Below the pieces are notes generated by a model. The model did no database searches. It had not been told where the DNA came from and was given only the letters and a program-made list of their open reading frames with translations. From assembly GCA_934718135.1 (NCBI GenBank), contig CAKUZW010000002.1, positions 124,001-188,000 on the forward strand: a stretch of 64,000 bases of DNA, read 5' to 3'. The DNA is from an uncultured Candidatus Melainabacteria bacterium. Lineage in GTDB: Bacteria > Cyanobacteriota > Vampirovibrionia > Gastranaerophilales > Gastranaerophilaceae. The translations under genes were made by a program, and so were the position numbers. Positions 1-8,036 of the stretch are shown here, in pieces. Positions within the stretch are counted from its first letter, which is position 1. Every line of letters begins with the position of its first letter.

Positions 1-3000
1 TTCACTTTCCGATGTTTGTTCTTGAACATTTAATTCTTTGATTTTAGAAATAAAGCATTTTTTCAAATCTTCAATAGCTTGAACAATTTCTTTATTATTA
101 ATTGCAACGGTCAACATTGATTTGATTTCGTCATGTTGAAATTGCATTTTATCAGTAATTGAAGTTTTGATATCCTGAGCAAATTCTTTTAAATAAGATT
201 TTTGTTCTTCTCTAAAATCTTTGATTTGGGATGTGAAAGTCTGAAATTCTATCATTCTGTTTGCATCAGGCAAATCAACAGATTTTGGAAGTTTTTCTAA
301 ATCATTTCTTAACTCATCAATTTTTATAATTACAGAATCAATATCTCCAAGAACAAAATCTCGGATATTGTTTTCAGTATTTGTTAAATCTCTCGTGATA
401 TTTTGGTAAGTTTCTTCAATTTTATCAAATGCACTTTTTGAATATTTCGTGCATTCTGCTAAATCATCTTGTACAGATTGATGCAACAAGCCAAGCTGTT
501 CCTTAACTTTTTCACTTTGTGGTCCGTCAGGAGTTTGAATTGCAAGGCAAGAAATCATTTCTTTGATTGGAGCTAATTCCTTTAACATCTTATCTGTTTT
601 TGCATTAAGACTGTTTATTACATCTGTGTTTATCAATTCCAACTCTTGTTGGAAGTCCATTAATTTGTTATCTGTAACTGTCAGTCTTTCGTACAATTCA
701 ATATTGTTTGTGCTAGAATGACGCAATTCTTTTATAAAATCAAGAAGAGTTGCTGTTTTTTCTTCGATAAGCTCAGCATTATATGCAAACCCTTGATTTA
801 AACCTGATTCAACATTATCAGTCAATGTTTCTAAATTAGAACTCAATTCTTCTAATTTTTCCGAAACAAATTTTGTAATTTCTTTTTCTGAAGAATTCTC
901 AGCAGATTTTATAGTTGCAAACGACTCCCCAAGTGTTTGAAGTTGGTGTTTAATTTCAGAAATTTCAGTAAGAGATGCCCCGATTGAAGTCGGAGATTCT
1001 TCGGATGTTTTAGTTAAATTTTCACATTCATCAAGTTTTGAAATTATACCGCCAAACAAATTTTTGTTAATTTCCTGATAACTTGAAATTTCTTTTTCAA
1101 TATTTTCAAATTTTGATTTTATATTTTCATTTGTGTCCGAATTAGAAGTGTCCAGAACTGTTTTCAATTCTTCCAAATAGTCTTTTATTTGGATAATTTG
1201 CTGCTCTTTTTTAGCTTCAATTTCTTCAAAACTTGATTTTTGTCCTAACAGGATTTCTCGAATATTATTAATTTCATTTTTAATATCTTCATTATTTGTT
1301 GATATTTCAGTATTCAAATAATCAGACAAAGACACTAATTTTTCATCAATTTGAGATGATTGATTTGTCAATTCTTCTTTTGTATCTTCAATGCGGTTTT
1401 GAAGATTTGATTCCAACTCTTGAATTTTTGAATTCAAATTGCTTTGAACTTCTGAAAAATCAATCCCGTCAATCTTTGCAAGTAATTCTTCTTGAAGTTG
1501 TTTTGTTTTTTCAATATTTTCAGCAGTATCTTTAGAATCAATTGTTATAGCTTCTGTAAATTCTTTTAAATTTTCGCTTAAAAGATTAAATTCTTCGGAA
1601 GTTGAAGCATTTGATAGCTTGTCCTGAATTTTTTCTAACCTTGAAATAATAGAATCATTATGAAGTTCTGTTGAATTTAGGAATTCTGTTTTTAATTCTT
1701 CAATCTGAGAATAAACATCTGTTAAAGATTTAGAAATATTTTTAGCATCTGTAAATTCTGAAATTTCAGAAATCTTTTCAACAATTTTATTTGTTGCATC
1801 CAAAATATCTAGGACATCTTTTTGCTCAGCTTTTGACGGAATTTGGTCAGCCACATCTTGAACATTTTCTTTCAACTTAGACTTTTCAAGCCATTCTTCA
1901 AGATTTGAAGTTTTGTCATAAATACTTTTAAATTCATCATCAAAATTCAAATCATCAATCAATTTTTCGATATCATCTGCTTTTGACGATAAATTTTCAA
2001 TGTCATCTTTATTTGCAACTTCTTGAAGATTTTCAACCAAACTCAATTGATTACTGTTAAGTGTAGCCATATCTTCATGAGTTGGAAGGTTATCCAATCT
2101 ATCGACAAGCAAATCAGTATTTTTTATTAAATCTTCAACTGCGGATTTGTTTTTTTCGTCATTTTCAAACAATTTTTCAATATCTTCTTTTTGCGGAAGT
2201 TCTGAAATCATTTTTGATACATGATCTTTTATTTCCGAAAAATCTTCTGCAAATGATATATCATTAATTGCGGTTAATACTTTAGAAGTTATAACTTCAT
2301 TCAAATCAGAAATTATATTTTGAATTACATTTAATTCTGTATTAAATTCTTCCAGTTTTTTATCAATATCGACAATATTCTCTTTAACATTTGCTTCATT
2401 TATATCTGCGGATAAATCTTCCAACTTTTGATACAAATCTTGAACAGAACCGTTCAAAACAGTTGTATCAGGTAAAGATTCAATATTTTGAGTAACATCA
2501 GCCAATGTTTTTTTGATTTCATCCGTTGAACCAACAAGAGATTCTGTTGTATTCGCAATCTTTGTAAACAACTCTTTTGTTACTGTTTCATCAAGTTTTT
2601 GGTTCATGATGTTGGTAACTGACTGCAAACTTTCAATATCCGGTTTATCAGCAAGAGTGTTAATTTTATCAGAAATTTCTTCTGACTTTTTGATTATTGA
2701 TTCAATTGCTCCTTGTGCAAGTTTTAAACTTTCGCCTGTCGCAACCTGAGATAGTAAAATTTCAAGGTTCGCATCCCTTTTATCTATTGAATTCAAACAT
2801 ACAACAATATCATTTGTTGCCTTATACAAAGAGTCTAATTCATCTTTGATTTGAGAATTAATTGTTGTTTGGTCTGTTTTTATTAAGTTTGTAAGGATTG
2901 TTTTTAAATCCGCATTTACACTATCAATAATATTTTTATATCCATGATTAAGATTTTCAAAATCATTTCTCAATAGAGTAATAGTTCTTAAAATATCATT

Positions 3001-3411
3001 TTTATCAGAATCATCATTGTTCATTTCTGATAATCTGCTTTCAATCCCTGAAAGTAGAACCTTTTGTTGTCTTGCTTCAGTATAAAAATTGTTCATGCTT
3101 GATGTAAAAGAGTCAAACAATTCTTTTATATCTTTATTTTTGACATGCTCTCCTTGCTCTTGAAAAATAGCTTTTAAAGCTCTTTCAATATCTGAAAATT
3201 TGTTTAGTGTAGTGGAATATTTCTCTTCAACAGACTTCGCAATTTCCCCAAAATAAGCCTTCAATAGCTCTGTTGAGGTGGAATTTTGGTCTAGCATGTC
3301 TAATTTTCGTCCAATATTTGTTAATAACCTGTCAAAGCTCTCACTATTTGTGATATTAGCTCTTCTCATCTCCCTTAACAATTCAACAATTTGTTCTAAT
3401 TCTTGAGCCAT
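1..3411 (-). CDS. Giant coiled-coil protein, C-terminus beyond window edge
   Basis: Reading from ATG at 3411 the minus strand stays open for 1137 codons to the window edge, so the 3' end is missing. AAGGA sits seven bases before the ATG. The protein is almost wholly helical and charged (Glu, Lys, Asp, Asn, Ser, Leu, Ile), with endlessly varied heptad-like segments and short Pro breaks (for example SLPDTT, NLPTHED, DQIPSKAEQ) that divide it into helices of about 40-60 residues. I see no membrane segment, signal peptide or catalytic motif in the visible part. It starts MAQELEQIVELLREMRRAN and stands alone, divergent from the oxidoreductase operon. It resembles apolipoprotein-like or SMC-like coiled coils only in composition; a structural or chromosome/envelope scaffold role is a guess. 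The function is unknown. Confidence 0.8.
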   Translation of the reverse strand, partial: MAQELEQIVELLREMRRANITNSESFDRLLTNIGRKLDMLDQNSTSTELLKAYFGEIAKSVEEKYSTTLNKFSDIERALKAIFQEQGEHVKNKDIKELFDSFTSSMNNFYTEARQQKVLLSGIESRLSEMNNDDSDKNDILRTITLLRNDFENLNHGYKNIIDSVNADLKTILTNLIKTDQTTINSQIKDELDSLYKATNDIVVCLNSIDKRDANLEILLSQVATGESLKLAQGAIESIIKKSEEISDKINTLADKPDIESLQSVTNIMNQKLDETVTKELFTKIANTTESLVGSTDEIKKTLADVTQNIESLPDTTVLNGSVQDLYQKLEDLSADINEANVKENIVDIDKKLEEFNTELNVIQNIISDLNEVITSKVLTAINDISFAEDFSEIKDHVSKMISELPQKEDIEKLFENDEKNKSAVEDLIKNTDLLVDRLDNLPTHEDMATLNSNQLSLVENLQEVANKDDIENLSSKADDIEKLIDDLNFDDEFKSIYDKTSNLEEWLEKSKLKENVQDVADQIPSKAEQKDVLDILDATNKIVEKISEISEFTDAKNISKSLTDVYSQIEELKTEFLNSTELHNDSIISRLEKIQDKLSNASTSEEFNLLSENLKEFTEAITIDSKDTAENIEKTKQLQEELLAKIDGIDFSEVQSNLNSKIQELESNLQNRIEDTKEELTNQSSQIDEKLVSLSDYLNTEISTNNEDIKNEINNIREILLGQKSSFEEIEAKKEQQIIQIKDYLEELKTVLDTSNSDTNENIKSKFENIEKEISSYQEINKNLFGGIISKLDECENLTKTSEESPTSIGASLTEISEIKHQLQTLGESFATIKSAENSSEKEITKFVSEKLEELSSNLETLTDNVESGLNQGFAYNAELIEEKTATLLDFIKELRHSSTNNIELYERLTVTDNKLMDFQQELELINTDVINSLNAKTDKMLKELAPIKEMISCLAIQTPDGPQSEKVKEQLGLLHQSVQDDLAECTKYSKSAFDKIEETYQNITRDLTNTENNIRDFVLGDIDSVIIKIDELRNDLEKLPKSVDLPDANRMIEFQTFTSQIKDFREEQKSYLKEFAQDIKTSITDKMQFQHDEIKSMLTVAINNKEIVQAIEDLKKCFISKIKELNVQEQTSESE

Positions 3412-3532
3412 TTTTTATTCCTTAAAATATATCCCTACATTTTTAATTTTAGCAAGCATAGAATTTTTAGTAAAATTTATTACGGATATTTATTACAAAT
3501 GTTAAGATTAGGTATTTACTTTTTAGTGTTAG

Positions 3533-3541
3533 TGCTAAAAT
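3533..3541 (+). promoter_or_regulatory. Extended -10 promoter for the oxidoreductase operon
   Basis: TGC followed by TAAAAT (3536-3541) forms an extended -10 about 30 bases before the ferredoxin start at 3573. No clear -35 is seen at 17 bases. An RBS (AGAGGGG) lies just before the start codon. Confidence 0.4.
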
Positions 3542-3572
3542 GTGTAAAGTAACATATTGAAAAGAGGGGTAT

Positions 3573-3785
3573 ATGAGCCGAATAGTTATAAATCAAGAAA
3601 AATGTAAGGCATGTTATTTATGTATAAAAGAATGTCCGAAACACCTTATCAAAGTTGCTGAAACAACAAACAAATTGGGAAACAAAGTTGTAGAATTTTC
3701 AGATCCGAACCATGAATGTTTGGGGTGTGCAATGTGTGCAATGAGATGCCCTGATTTAGCGATAACAGAAGTTTACAGAGGATAA
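3573..3785 (+). CDS. 2-oxoacid:ferredoxin oxidoreductase, delta (2x4Fe-4S ferredoxin) subunit
   Basis: This 70-residue protein is a bacterial-type ferredoxin with two 4Fe-4S motifs: Cys11, Cys14, Cys17, Cys21-Pro and Cys49, Cys52, Cys55, Cys59-Pro. It would carry electrons from the thiamine-diphosphate site of the oxidoreductase to a soluble ferredoxin. It is the first gene of a four-gene run in the order delta-alpha-beta-gamma, with 6 bases to the next gene. An AGAGGGG ribosome site precedes the ATG. Length and cysteine spacing are typical of KorD/VorD-type subunits. Confidence 0.9.
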   Translation: MSRIVINQEKCKACYLCIKECPKHLIKVAETTNKLGNKVVEFSDPNHECLGCAMCAMRCPDLAITEVYRG

Positions 3786-3791
3786 TAATAT

Positions 3792-4859
3792 ATGGTTGAA
3801 TGTTTAACAGGTAAAAAAGTTTTAATGAAAGGCAACTACGCCATTGCAAATGCAGCAGTACTTGCAGGCTGTCAGTGCTATTTTGGATATCCGATTACTC
3901 CTCAGAGTGAAATCGGAGAATTTATGAGCGGTAAAATGCAAGAACTTGGCAGAGCTTATGTTTCTGCAGAAAGTGAACTTGCCGCAATCAATATGGTAAT
4001 CGGGGCATGCTCAACCGGAGTTAAGGCGATGACATCATCTTCTTCTTGTGCGGTATCCCTAATGCAGGAAGGTTTATCTTATGCGACCGCAGATGAATTA
4101 CCTGTTGTATTGGTTAGTGTAATGAGAGGTGGTCCTGGATTAGGTAATATTTATCCTTCTCAAGGTGATTACTTCCAAGCTACTAAAGGTGGAGGAAACG
4201 GAGATTACAAACTTATTGTTCTTGCTCCTTCAACTGTTCAAGAATGTGCGGATTTAACTTATAAAGCATTCTATCTTGCTCAAAAATACAAAAATCCAAC
4301 AGTATTACTTGCAGACGGATTGTTAGGTCAAATGATGGAACCGGTAGAATTTAAGGAATATCCTTATCCTGAAATTGATAATTCTTCTTGGGCCCTAACC
4401 GGTGCTAAAGATAGAAAAGCAAGAATTATCAGATCTTATGCTCCTATTGCAGATGATCAATGTGTATTCTTAGAAAAATTATTTGATAAATACAGACAAC
4501 TTGAAGAAAATGAAACAGAATGGGAAGAAGTTGGAACAGAAGATGCAGATATCGTTTTAGTAAGTTTTGGTTCAACTTCAAGAAATGTTAAAACAGCTGC
4601 AAAAATGTTGCGTCAACAAGGTATTAAAGCAGGTATTTTAAGACCTATTACCTTGTTCCCATTCCCAAATAAGAGATTAAAAGAACTTGCTCAAACTACT
4701 AAGAAATTTGTAATTGTTGAAGTAAATATGGGCCAAATGGTTAACGATGTAAGATTAGCCGTTAACGGTGTTGTTCCGGTAGAATTGATTCACAAAGGAG
4801 TTGGAGCTCCTCCTCCTCCTGAAGAAATTGTTTCACAGGTAATGGAGGGCTTAAAATAA
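3792..4859 (+). CDS. vorB: 2-oxoacid:ferredoxin oxidoreductase, alpha subunit (VorB-like)
   Basis: The 355-residue protein has the alpha-subunit signature GYPITPQSEIGEF near residue 35, the SSSSCAVSLMQEGLSYA stretch, and the conserved GGPGLGNIYPSQGDY followed by KGGGNGDY. The C-terminal half carries the transketolase-like swivel domain (RPITLFPFP). With the beta, gamma and ferredoxin subunits it would oxidatively decarboxylate a 2-oxoacid to an acyl-CoA and reduce ferredoxin in the cytoplasm, a core anaerobic reaction. The sequence most resembles proteins annotated VorB (branched-chain 2-oxoacids), but 2-oxoglutarate (Kor) cannot be excluded from sequence. The stop overlaps the beta-subunit ATG by one base, indicating translational coupling. 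Confidence 0.88.
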   Translation: MVECLTGKKVLMKGNYAIANAAVLAGCQCYFGYPITPQSEIGEFMSGKMQELGRAYVSAESELAAINMVIGACSTGVKAMTSSSSCAVSLMQEGLSYATADELPVVLVSVMRGGPGLGNIYPSQGDYFQATKGGGNGDYKLIVLAPSTVQECADLTYKAFYLAQKYKNPTVLLADGLLGQMMEPVEFKEYPYPEIDNSSWALTGAKDRKARIIRSYAPIADDQCVFLEKLFDKYRQLEENETEWEEVGTEDADIVLVSFGSTSRNVKTAAKMLRQQGIKAGILRPITLFPFPNKRLKELAQTTKKFVIVEVNMGQMVNDVRLAVNGVVPVELIHKGVGAPPPPEEIVSQVMEGLK

Positions 4860-5611
4860 TGGAAACTCAAGTTTTTAAATTACCGGAGTCATTCAAAGAT
4901 GACGTAAAATATACTTTTTGCCCTGGGTGCGATCATGGGGTTGCAATCAGATTGGTGGCAGAAGTTTTAGATGAGTTAGGTATTAGAGATAATTCAATTG
5001 TAGCAGCATCTATCGGATGTTCTGTTACTATATATGACTTTTTAAATATTGATGCTTTGGAATCTCCTCATGGTAGAGCGATGGCAGAAGCAACCGGTAT
5101 TAAAAGAGCCAGACCTGACAAATTTGTATTCACATATCAAGGGGATGGTGATTTTGCCTCAATCGGTTTGGCTGAAAGTTTAAATGCTGCTTTAAGAGGT
5201 GAAAAAATCTCTGCAATCTGTATAAACAATACAACTTATGGAATGACAGGTGGTCAATTAGGACCAACAACATTGTTGGGTCAAGTTACAACTACATCTC
5301 CTACAGGTAGAAATGTTCCATATTACGGATATCCGATAAAAATAGCGGAACATATTGCTCTATGTGACGGAACTGCTTTCAGTGCAAGAGTTTCACTTGA
5401 TTCTGTTGCAAATATCAAAAAAGCTAAACAAGCTATTAAAAAAGCTTTTGAAGTTCAACTTAAAGGTTTGGGACTTGGATTTGTTGAAATTTTATCAAGT
5501 TGTCCTACCAACTGGAGAATGACTCCTGATAAAGCTCATGACAGAGTTAAAAACGAGATGATGCAGGTTTTCAAACCAGGAATATACAAAGACGTTACAG
5601 AAAATAAGTAA
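4859..5611 (+). CDS. 2-oxoacid:ferredoxin oxidoreductase, beta (thiamine-diphosphate) subunit
   Basis: This 250-residue subunit carries FCPGCDHGVAIR near the start (family FCPGCGHG, here Asp for Gly) and the thiamine-diphosphate/Mg site GDGDFASIG followed about 25 residues later by NNTTYGMTGGQ. It lacks its own ferredoxin domain, consistent with the separate delta subunit. It binds the cofactor that attacks the 2-oxoacid and works as a complex with the alpha and gamma subunits. Its ATG overlaps the alpha stop in TAATG, and 13 bases separate its stop from gamma. Confidence 0.88.
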   Translation: METQVFKLPESFKDDVKYTFCPGCDHGVAIRLVAEVLDELGIRDNSIVAASIGCSVTIYDFLNIDALESPHGRAMAEATGIKRARPDKFVFTYQGDGDFASIGLAESLNAALRGEKISAICINNTTYGMTGGQLGPTTLLGQVTTTSPTGRNVPYYGYPIKIAEHIALCDGTAFSARVSLDSVANIKKAKQAIKKAFEVQLKGLGLGFVEILSSCPTNWRMTPDKAHDRVKNEMMQVFKPGIYKDVTENK

Positions 5612-5624
5612 AAAGGTATAAATT

Positions 5625-6173
5625 ATGGAAAAAGATTTTATAATTGCAGGTTTTGGCGGGCAAGGCGTATTGTTAGCCGGTGAAGTTTTGGCTAATGGTT
5701 TTATGCTTGATGATAAAAATGTAACTTGGTATCCGTCTTATGGTGCTGAAATGAGAGGAGGAACAGTTAATTGTTCTGTTGTAATGGCAGATGAAGAGGT
5801 TAGTGCCGTTCAAAAATCTCATGCGGATTATATTATTGTTTTAAATCAGGCATCATTTGATAAATATACATCTTATGTTAGAAAAGGCGGCTATATTATT
5901 GTCAATACTTCTTTAGCAAAAGAAGCAAAAACTAGAGATGATATACATTATGTTTTTGCTCCAATCACCCAAATGGCTGAAGAAAAACTTGGAAATATCA
6001 AAATGTCTAATATCCTTGCATTAGGTATTTTATCAAAAGTTAGCGGATTGGTTTCTCTTGAAACCTTGGAAAAAGCTTTGAACAACGTTATTCCACCACA
6101 TAGAAAAAATCTTATTCCTAAAAATATAGAAGCCTTAAAACTAGGCTATGAGTATGATTTATTGACAGTTTAA
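5625..6173 (+). CDS. 2-oxoacid:ferredoxin oxidoreductase, gamma subunit
   Basis: The 182-residue protein opens with the gamma-subunit hallmark IIAGFGGQGVLLAGEVLA and continues with WYPSYGAEMRGGTVNCSVV, both typical of KorC/VorA gamma subunits. It helps bind CoA and completes the alpha-beta-gamma-delta enzyme. It is the last gene of the operon, followed by an AT-rich inverted repeat. Confidence 0.88.
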   Translation: MEKDFIIAGFGGQGVLLAGEVLANGFMLDDKNVTWYPSYGAEMRGGTVNCSVVMADEEVSAVQKSHADYIIVLNQASFDKYTSYVRKGGYIIVNTSLAKEAKTRDDIHYVFAPITQMAEEKLGNIKMSNILALGILSKVSGLVSLETLEKALNNVIPPHRKNLIPKNIEALKLGYEYDLLTV

Positions 6174-6205
6174 TTTAAAATCACCTAAAAAGTTGATTTT
6201 AAATT
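6172..6205 (+). repeat. 12-bp inverted repeat after the oxidoreductase operon
   Basis: AATTTAAAATCA (6172-6183) is exactly complementary to TGATTTTAAATT (6194-6205) around a 10-base loop. The stem starts inside the gamma stop codon. It has only two G-C pairs, so it may end transcription weakly or protect the 3' end rather than act as a strong terminator. Confidence 0.55.
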
Positions 6206-6255
6206 TGATAGAACAGTTTATTCTTGATATGTGATATATAAGAGGTTTATTTAAG

Positions 6256-6489
6256 GTGAAAAAAGAACTTATTTCTGCAATAAGAGAAAAAGAATTACAA
6301 CTGTCAAAACTACAAGAACATGTTAATAAAAGTAAAATTTGCTCAGATTTATACGATAAGGTTTTAATTGAGAAAGCTATTTTAAAAAAACAATTAGAGG
6401 ACTTGCAAAATAACTCTATTGTAAATCGTATTAAACATCTTCTTCCTCGACAAGAAAAGTTGATTTGTGACTATTTCAGAGGAAGATAG
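6256..6489 (+). CDS. Small coiled-coil protein of unknown function
   Basis: This 77-residue frame starts with GTG and encodes a charged helical protein (EKELQLSKLQEHV, then EKAILKKQLEDLQNN) ending in a basic tail. Codon use looks coding. It converges with the XRE regulator with one base between stops. No domain is recognised. It might be a helical partner or adaptor, but nothing in the sequence shows it. Confidence 0.5.
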   Translation: MKKELISAIREKELQLSKLQEHVNKSKICSDLYDKVLIEKAILKKQLEDLQNNSIVNRIKHLLPRQEKLICDYFRGR

Positions 6490-6490
6490 T

Positions 6491-6811
6491 TTAGTCTGTC
6501 AAAGCTCTCACTATTTTGTATAAATCTTGAAGTTTTTCACCTTTTATTGGTTTAACTCTCGTAACAATATCTGTTAATAAATCAATGTCATCTTGCTGAT
6601 GGTCAAAATCAAATAATTCTTTGATTTTAAGATTAAGAACATTTGATATTTTTTCAATATTTTCAGGGGAAGGAAAACTTCTGCCTGTTTCGATGTTGCT
6701 CATATTTCGAGGAGCAATGCCGATTAGTTCTGCAAGTTTTTCCTGCTTAATTCCATGTTTTTTCCTAAGTTCCTGTATTCTACGTCCTAAAAGTTTCTTC
6801 AATTCTGCCAT
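6491..6811 (-). CDS. XRE-family regulator adjacent to prepilin gene 1
   Basis: I start at 6811 (MAELKKLLGRRIQELRKK), where GAGG lies at proper spacing; the longer frame reaching 6880 would begin inside the promoter region. The 106-residue protein has a HTH_3 domain at about residues 7-62 (KQEKLAELIGIAPRNMSNIE recognition region) and a helical tail ending KLQDLYKIVRAL. It is divergent from prepilin-like gene 1, with a perfect palindrome in between, so it probably represses itself, the prepilin gene, or both. The tail resembles that of the XRE protein at 62966. Confidence 0.88.
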   Translation of the reverse strand: MAELKKLLGRRIQELRKKHGIKQEKLAELIGIAPRNMSNIETGRSFPSPENIEKISNVLNLKIKELFDFDHQQDDIDLLTDIVTRVKPIKGEKLQDLYKIVRALTD

Positions 6812-6873
6812 ACATACCTCATTTAAAAACATACAATTATTGCTGATTAATTTAAATGATGTAATTTTAGCAA

Positions 6874-6910
6874 TTGACAAATATATAGATGTATCATATC
6901 ATCTATATAT
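6874..6910. promoter_or_regulatory. Divergent promoter with overlapping 11-bp palindromic operator
   Basis: On the plus strand TTGACA (6874-6879) and TATCAT (6897-6902) are 17 bases apart, a good sigma70-type promoter toward the prepilin gene. The spacer and -10 are covered by a perfect inverted repeat, ATATATAGATG (6881-6891) and CATCTATATAT (6900-6910). This is the expected design for repression by the divergent XRE protein. A 12-codon frame at 6951-6989 lies in the leader but has no supporting evidence. Confidence 0.65.
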
Positions 6911-7003
6911 GATGTATTGTATCTAGTTTGCAAAGAAATGGGATGTTAACATGAAAGTTAACCCCTGCATAGGTACTGTGCAGAAATAAGAAAGGATGTA
7001 ATA

Positions 7004-7990
7004 ATGAAAGATAACAATAAAACGAATTACACCAATGTCACTCTGAACAGCACGAGCAGAGGATGCAAGGCGGAGCCGTATCCGTTTAGTGCGAGTGCGG
7101 TGATTCAGAGTCTATTTAAATTTAACAAATTAGGCAATGGTGAAACTTGTCAGGGATTGCGACACTGGAGATTGTTCTCTAACTTGAAAAATAACTTCTC
7201 AAAACCCGTTCGCAATGACATGGATAATAAAAATAAGCTGGATTGCTTCGCATTCGCTCGCAATGACGAAAAAACCGTAACGAACTTATTTCCTTATTTC
7301 CCTATTTCCTTGTCCCTTAAAAAGAAAATAGCCTTCACTTTGGCGGAGGTATTAATCACCCTTGGCATAATCGGTGTGGTTGCGGCAATTACAATTCCGG
7401 GACTTATAAATCACTACAAAGCTCAAAGACTCAGGACGCAGTTCTTGGAATCTTATTCTATTGTGCAACAAGTGTTCAAACAAATGGAAGCTGATGATGT
7501 TTCTTTAGACCCGACAACTTATTCAGTTGAAGAATATCCAAAAGTTTTTGGCAAGTATTTGAAAGGTGCAACGGATTGTAATACAAGCAGGAAAAAACCT
7601 TGTTTTGATTTTAGAAAAGACCATTATAAAAATTTGCAAGGTGAAAACATGCCAGCAGGTTTTAATGGACTTTTAAACGATGGTTCATTTCTACTTCCAA
7701 ACGGCAGCTTGCTGTTAATTGAAAACGGTGGTGCAGATTGGGGATCTAAAATATTGGTAACAGTAGATTTAAACGGTTTTGGAAACCCACCGGATAAATT
7801 AGGGATAGATGTATTTATATTCCAATTGATTGACGGCGAACTGAAAACTGTTGGGGATAAGGGAACTTCATGGGTTGGAGATTATCTTTGTAATATAAAC
7901 TCAACAGAGCCTTGGAATGGCATTAGCTGTGCTCAAAAAGCAAAAACAAACACAGATTACTTTAAAGAAATGATTAAAAAAGTTAAATAA
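7004..7990 (+). CDS. Prepilin-like protein 1 with repeat-derived N-terminal extension
   Basis: The 328-residue frame begins after a strong AGAAAGGATG ribosome site. Residues about 1-108 are a translation of intergenic repeats; then comes a class III signal, KKKIAFTLAEVLITLG, with likely cleavage before Phe of FTLAE and a hydrophobic helix (IIGVVAAITIPGLI). The mature part is pseudopilin-like and has the shared segment VDLNGFGNPPDKLGIDVF and a final GISCAQKA region. It would be processed by prepilin peptidase and inserted in the inner membrane or assembled in a pilus or type II-like pseudopilus. A TTG just before SLKKKIA could give a normal eight-residue leader, so the true start is uncertain. 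It is divergent from an XRE regulator. Confidence 0.8.
   Translation: MKDNNKTNYTNVTLNSTSRGCKAEPYPFSASAVIQSLFKFNKLGNGETCQGLRHWRLFSNLKNNFSKPVRNDMDNKNKLDCFAFARNDEKTVTNLFPYFPISLSLKKKIAFTLAEVLITLGIIGVVAAITIPGLINHYKAQRLRTQFLESYSIVQQVFKQMEADDVSLDPTTYSVEEYPKVFGKYLKGATDCNTSRKKPCFDFRKDHYKNLQGENMPAGFNGLLNDGSFLLPNGSLLLIENGGADWGSKILVTVDLNGFGNPPDKLGIDVFIFQLIDGELKTVGDKGTSWVGDYLCNINSTEPWNGISCAQKAKTNTDYFKEMIKKVK
7037..7116 (+). repeat. Intergenic-type repeat R2 inside prepilin gene 1
   Basis: The stretch from GTCACTCTGAAC to TCTATT matches 35857-35937 on the same strand (core CACGAGCAGAGGATG through GAGCCGTATCCGTTTA). Here it is read in frame in the sense direction; in prepilin gene 2 the same repeat lies antisense to the gene and is also read through without a stop. 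Confidence 0.8.
7124..7270 (+). repeat. 147-bp repeat R1 (49 codons, in frame)
   Basis: The segment from AACAAATTAGGCAATGG to TCGCAATGACGAA is repeated inverted at 62498-62644 with about two differences. Length is exactly 49 codons, and both prepilin genes read it in the same frame, giving NKLGNGETCQGLRHWR through CFAFARNDE. Diverged partial copies sit at 51240-51330, 51439-51550 and 36000-36095. The GTCATTGCGA and GAAGCAATCC modules are like widespread palindromic intergenic elements. Confidence 0.9.
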
Positions 7991-8001
7991 TATACAATAT
8001 C

Positions 8002-8030
8002 TTGACGAAAATTTGATGAAATGAGATAAT
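8002..8030 (+). promoter_or_regulatory. Promoter predicting a leaderless mRNA for the ABC permease
   Basis: TTGACG (8002-8007) and GATAAT (8025-8030) are spaced by 17 bases. The -10 ends only six bases before ATG 8037, and no ribosome site is present, so transcription should start at or next to the start codon. Confidence 0.7.
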
Positions 8031-8036
8031 CTGGAT

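Noticed and set aside
1296..2749. Plus-strand reading frames of 60-80 codons within 1-3411
   Set aside because: They are antisense to a continuous 1137-codon minus frame with strong coding character and lack ribosome sites.
6812..6880. Longer start for the XRE regulator
   Set aside because: It would begin next to the -35 box and operator region; ATG 6811 has a proper GAGG site and the domain begins there.
6951..6989. Twelve-codon leader peptide before prepilin gene 1
   Set aside because: No ribosome site of note, no run of regulatory codons and no clear alternative RNA structures; likely chance.
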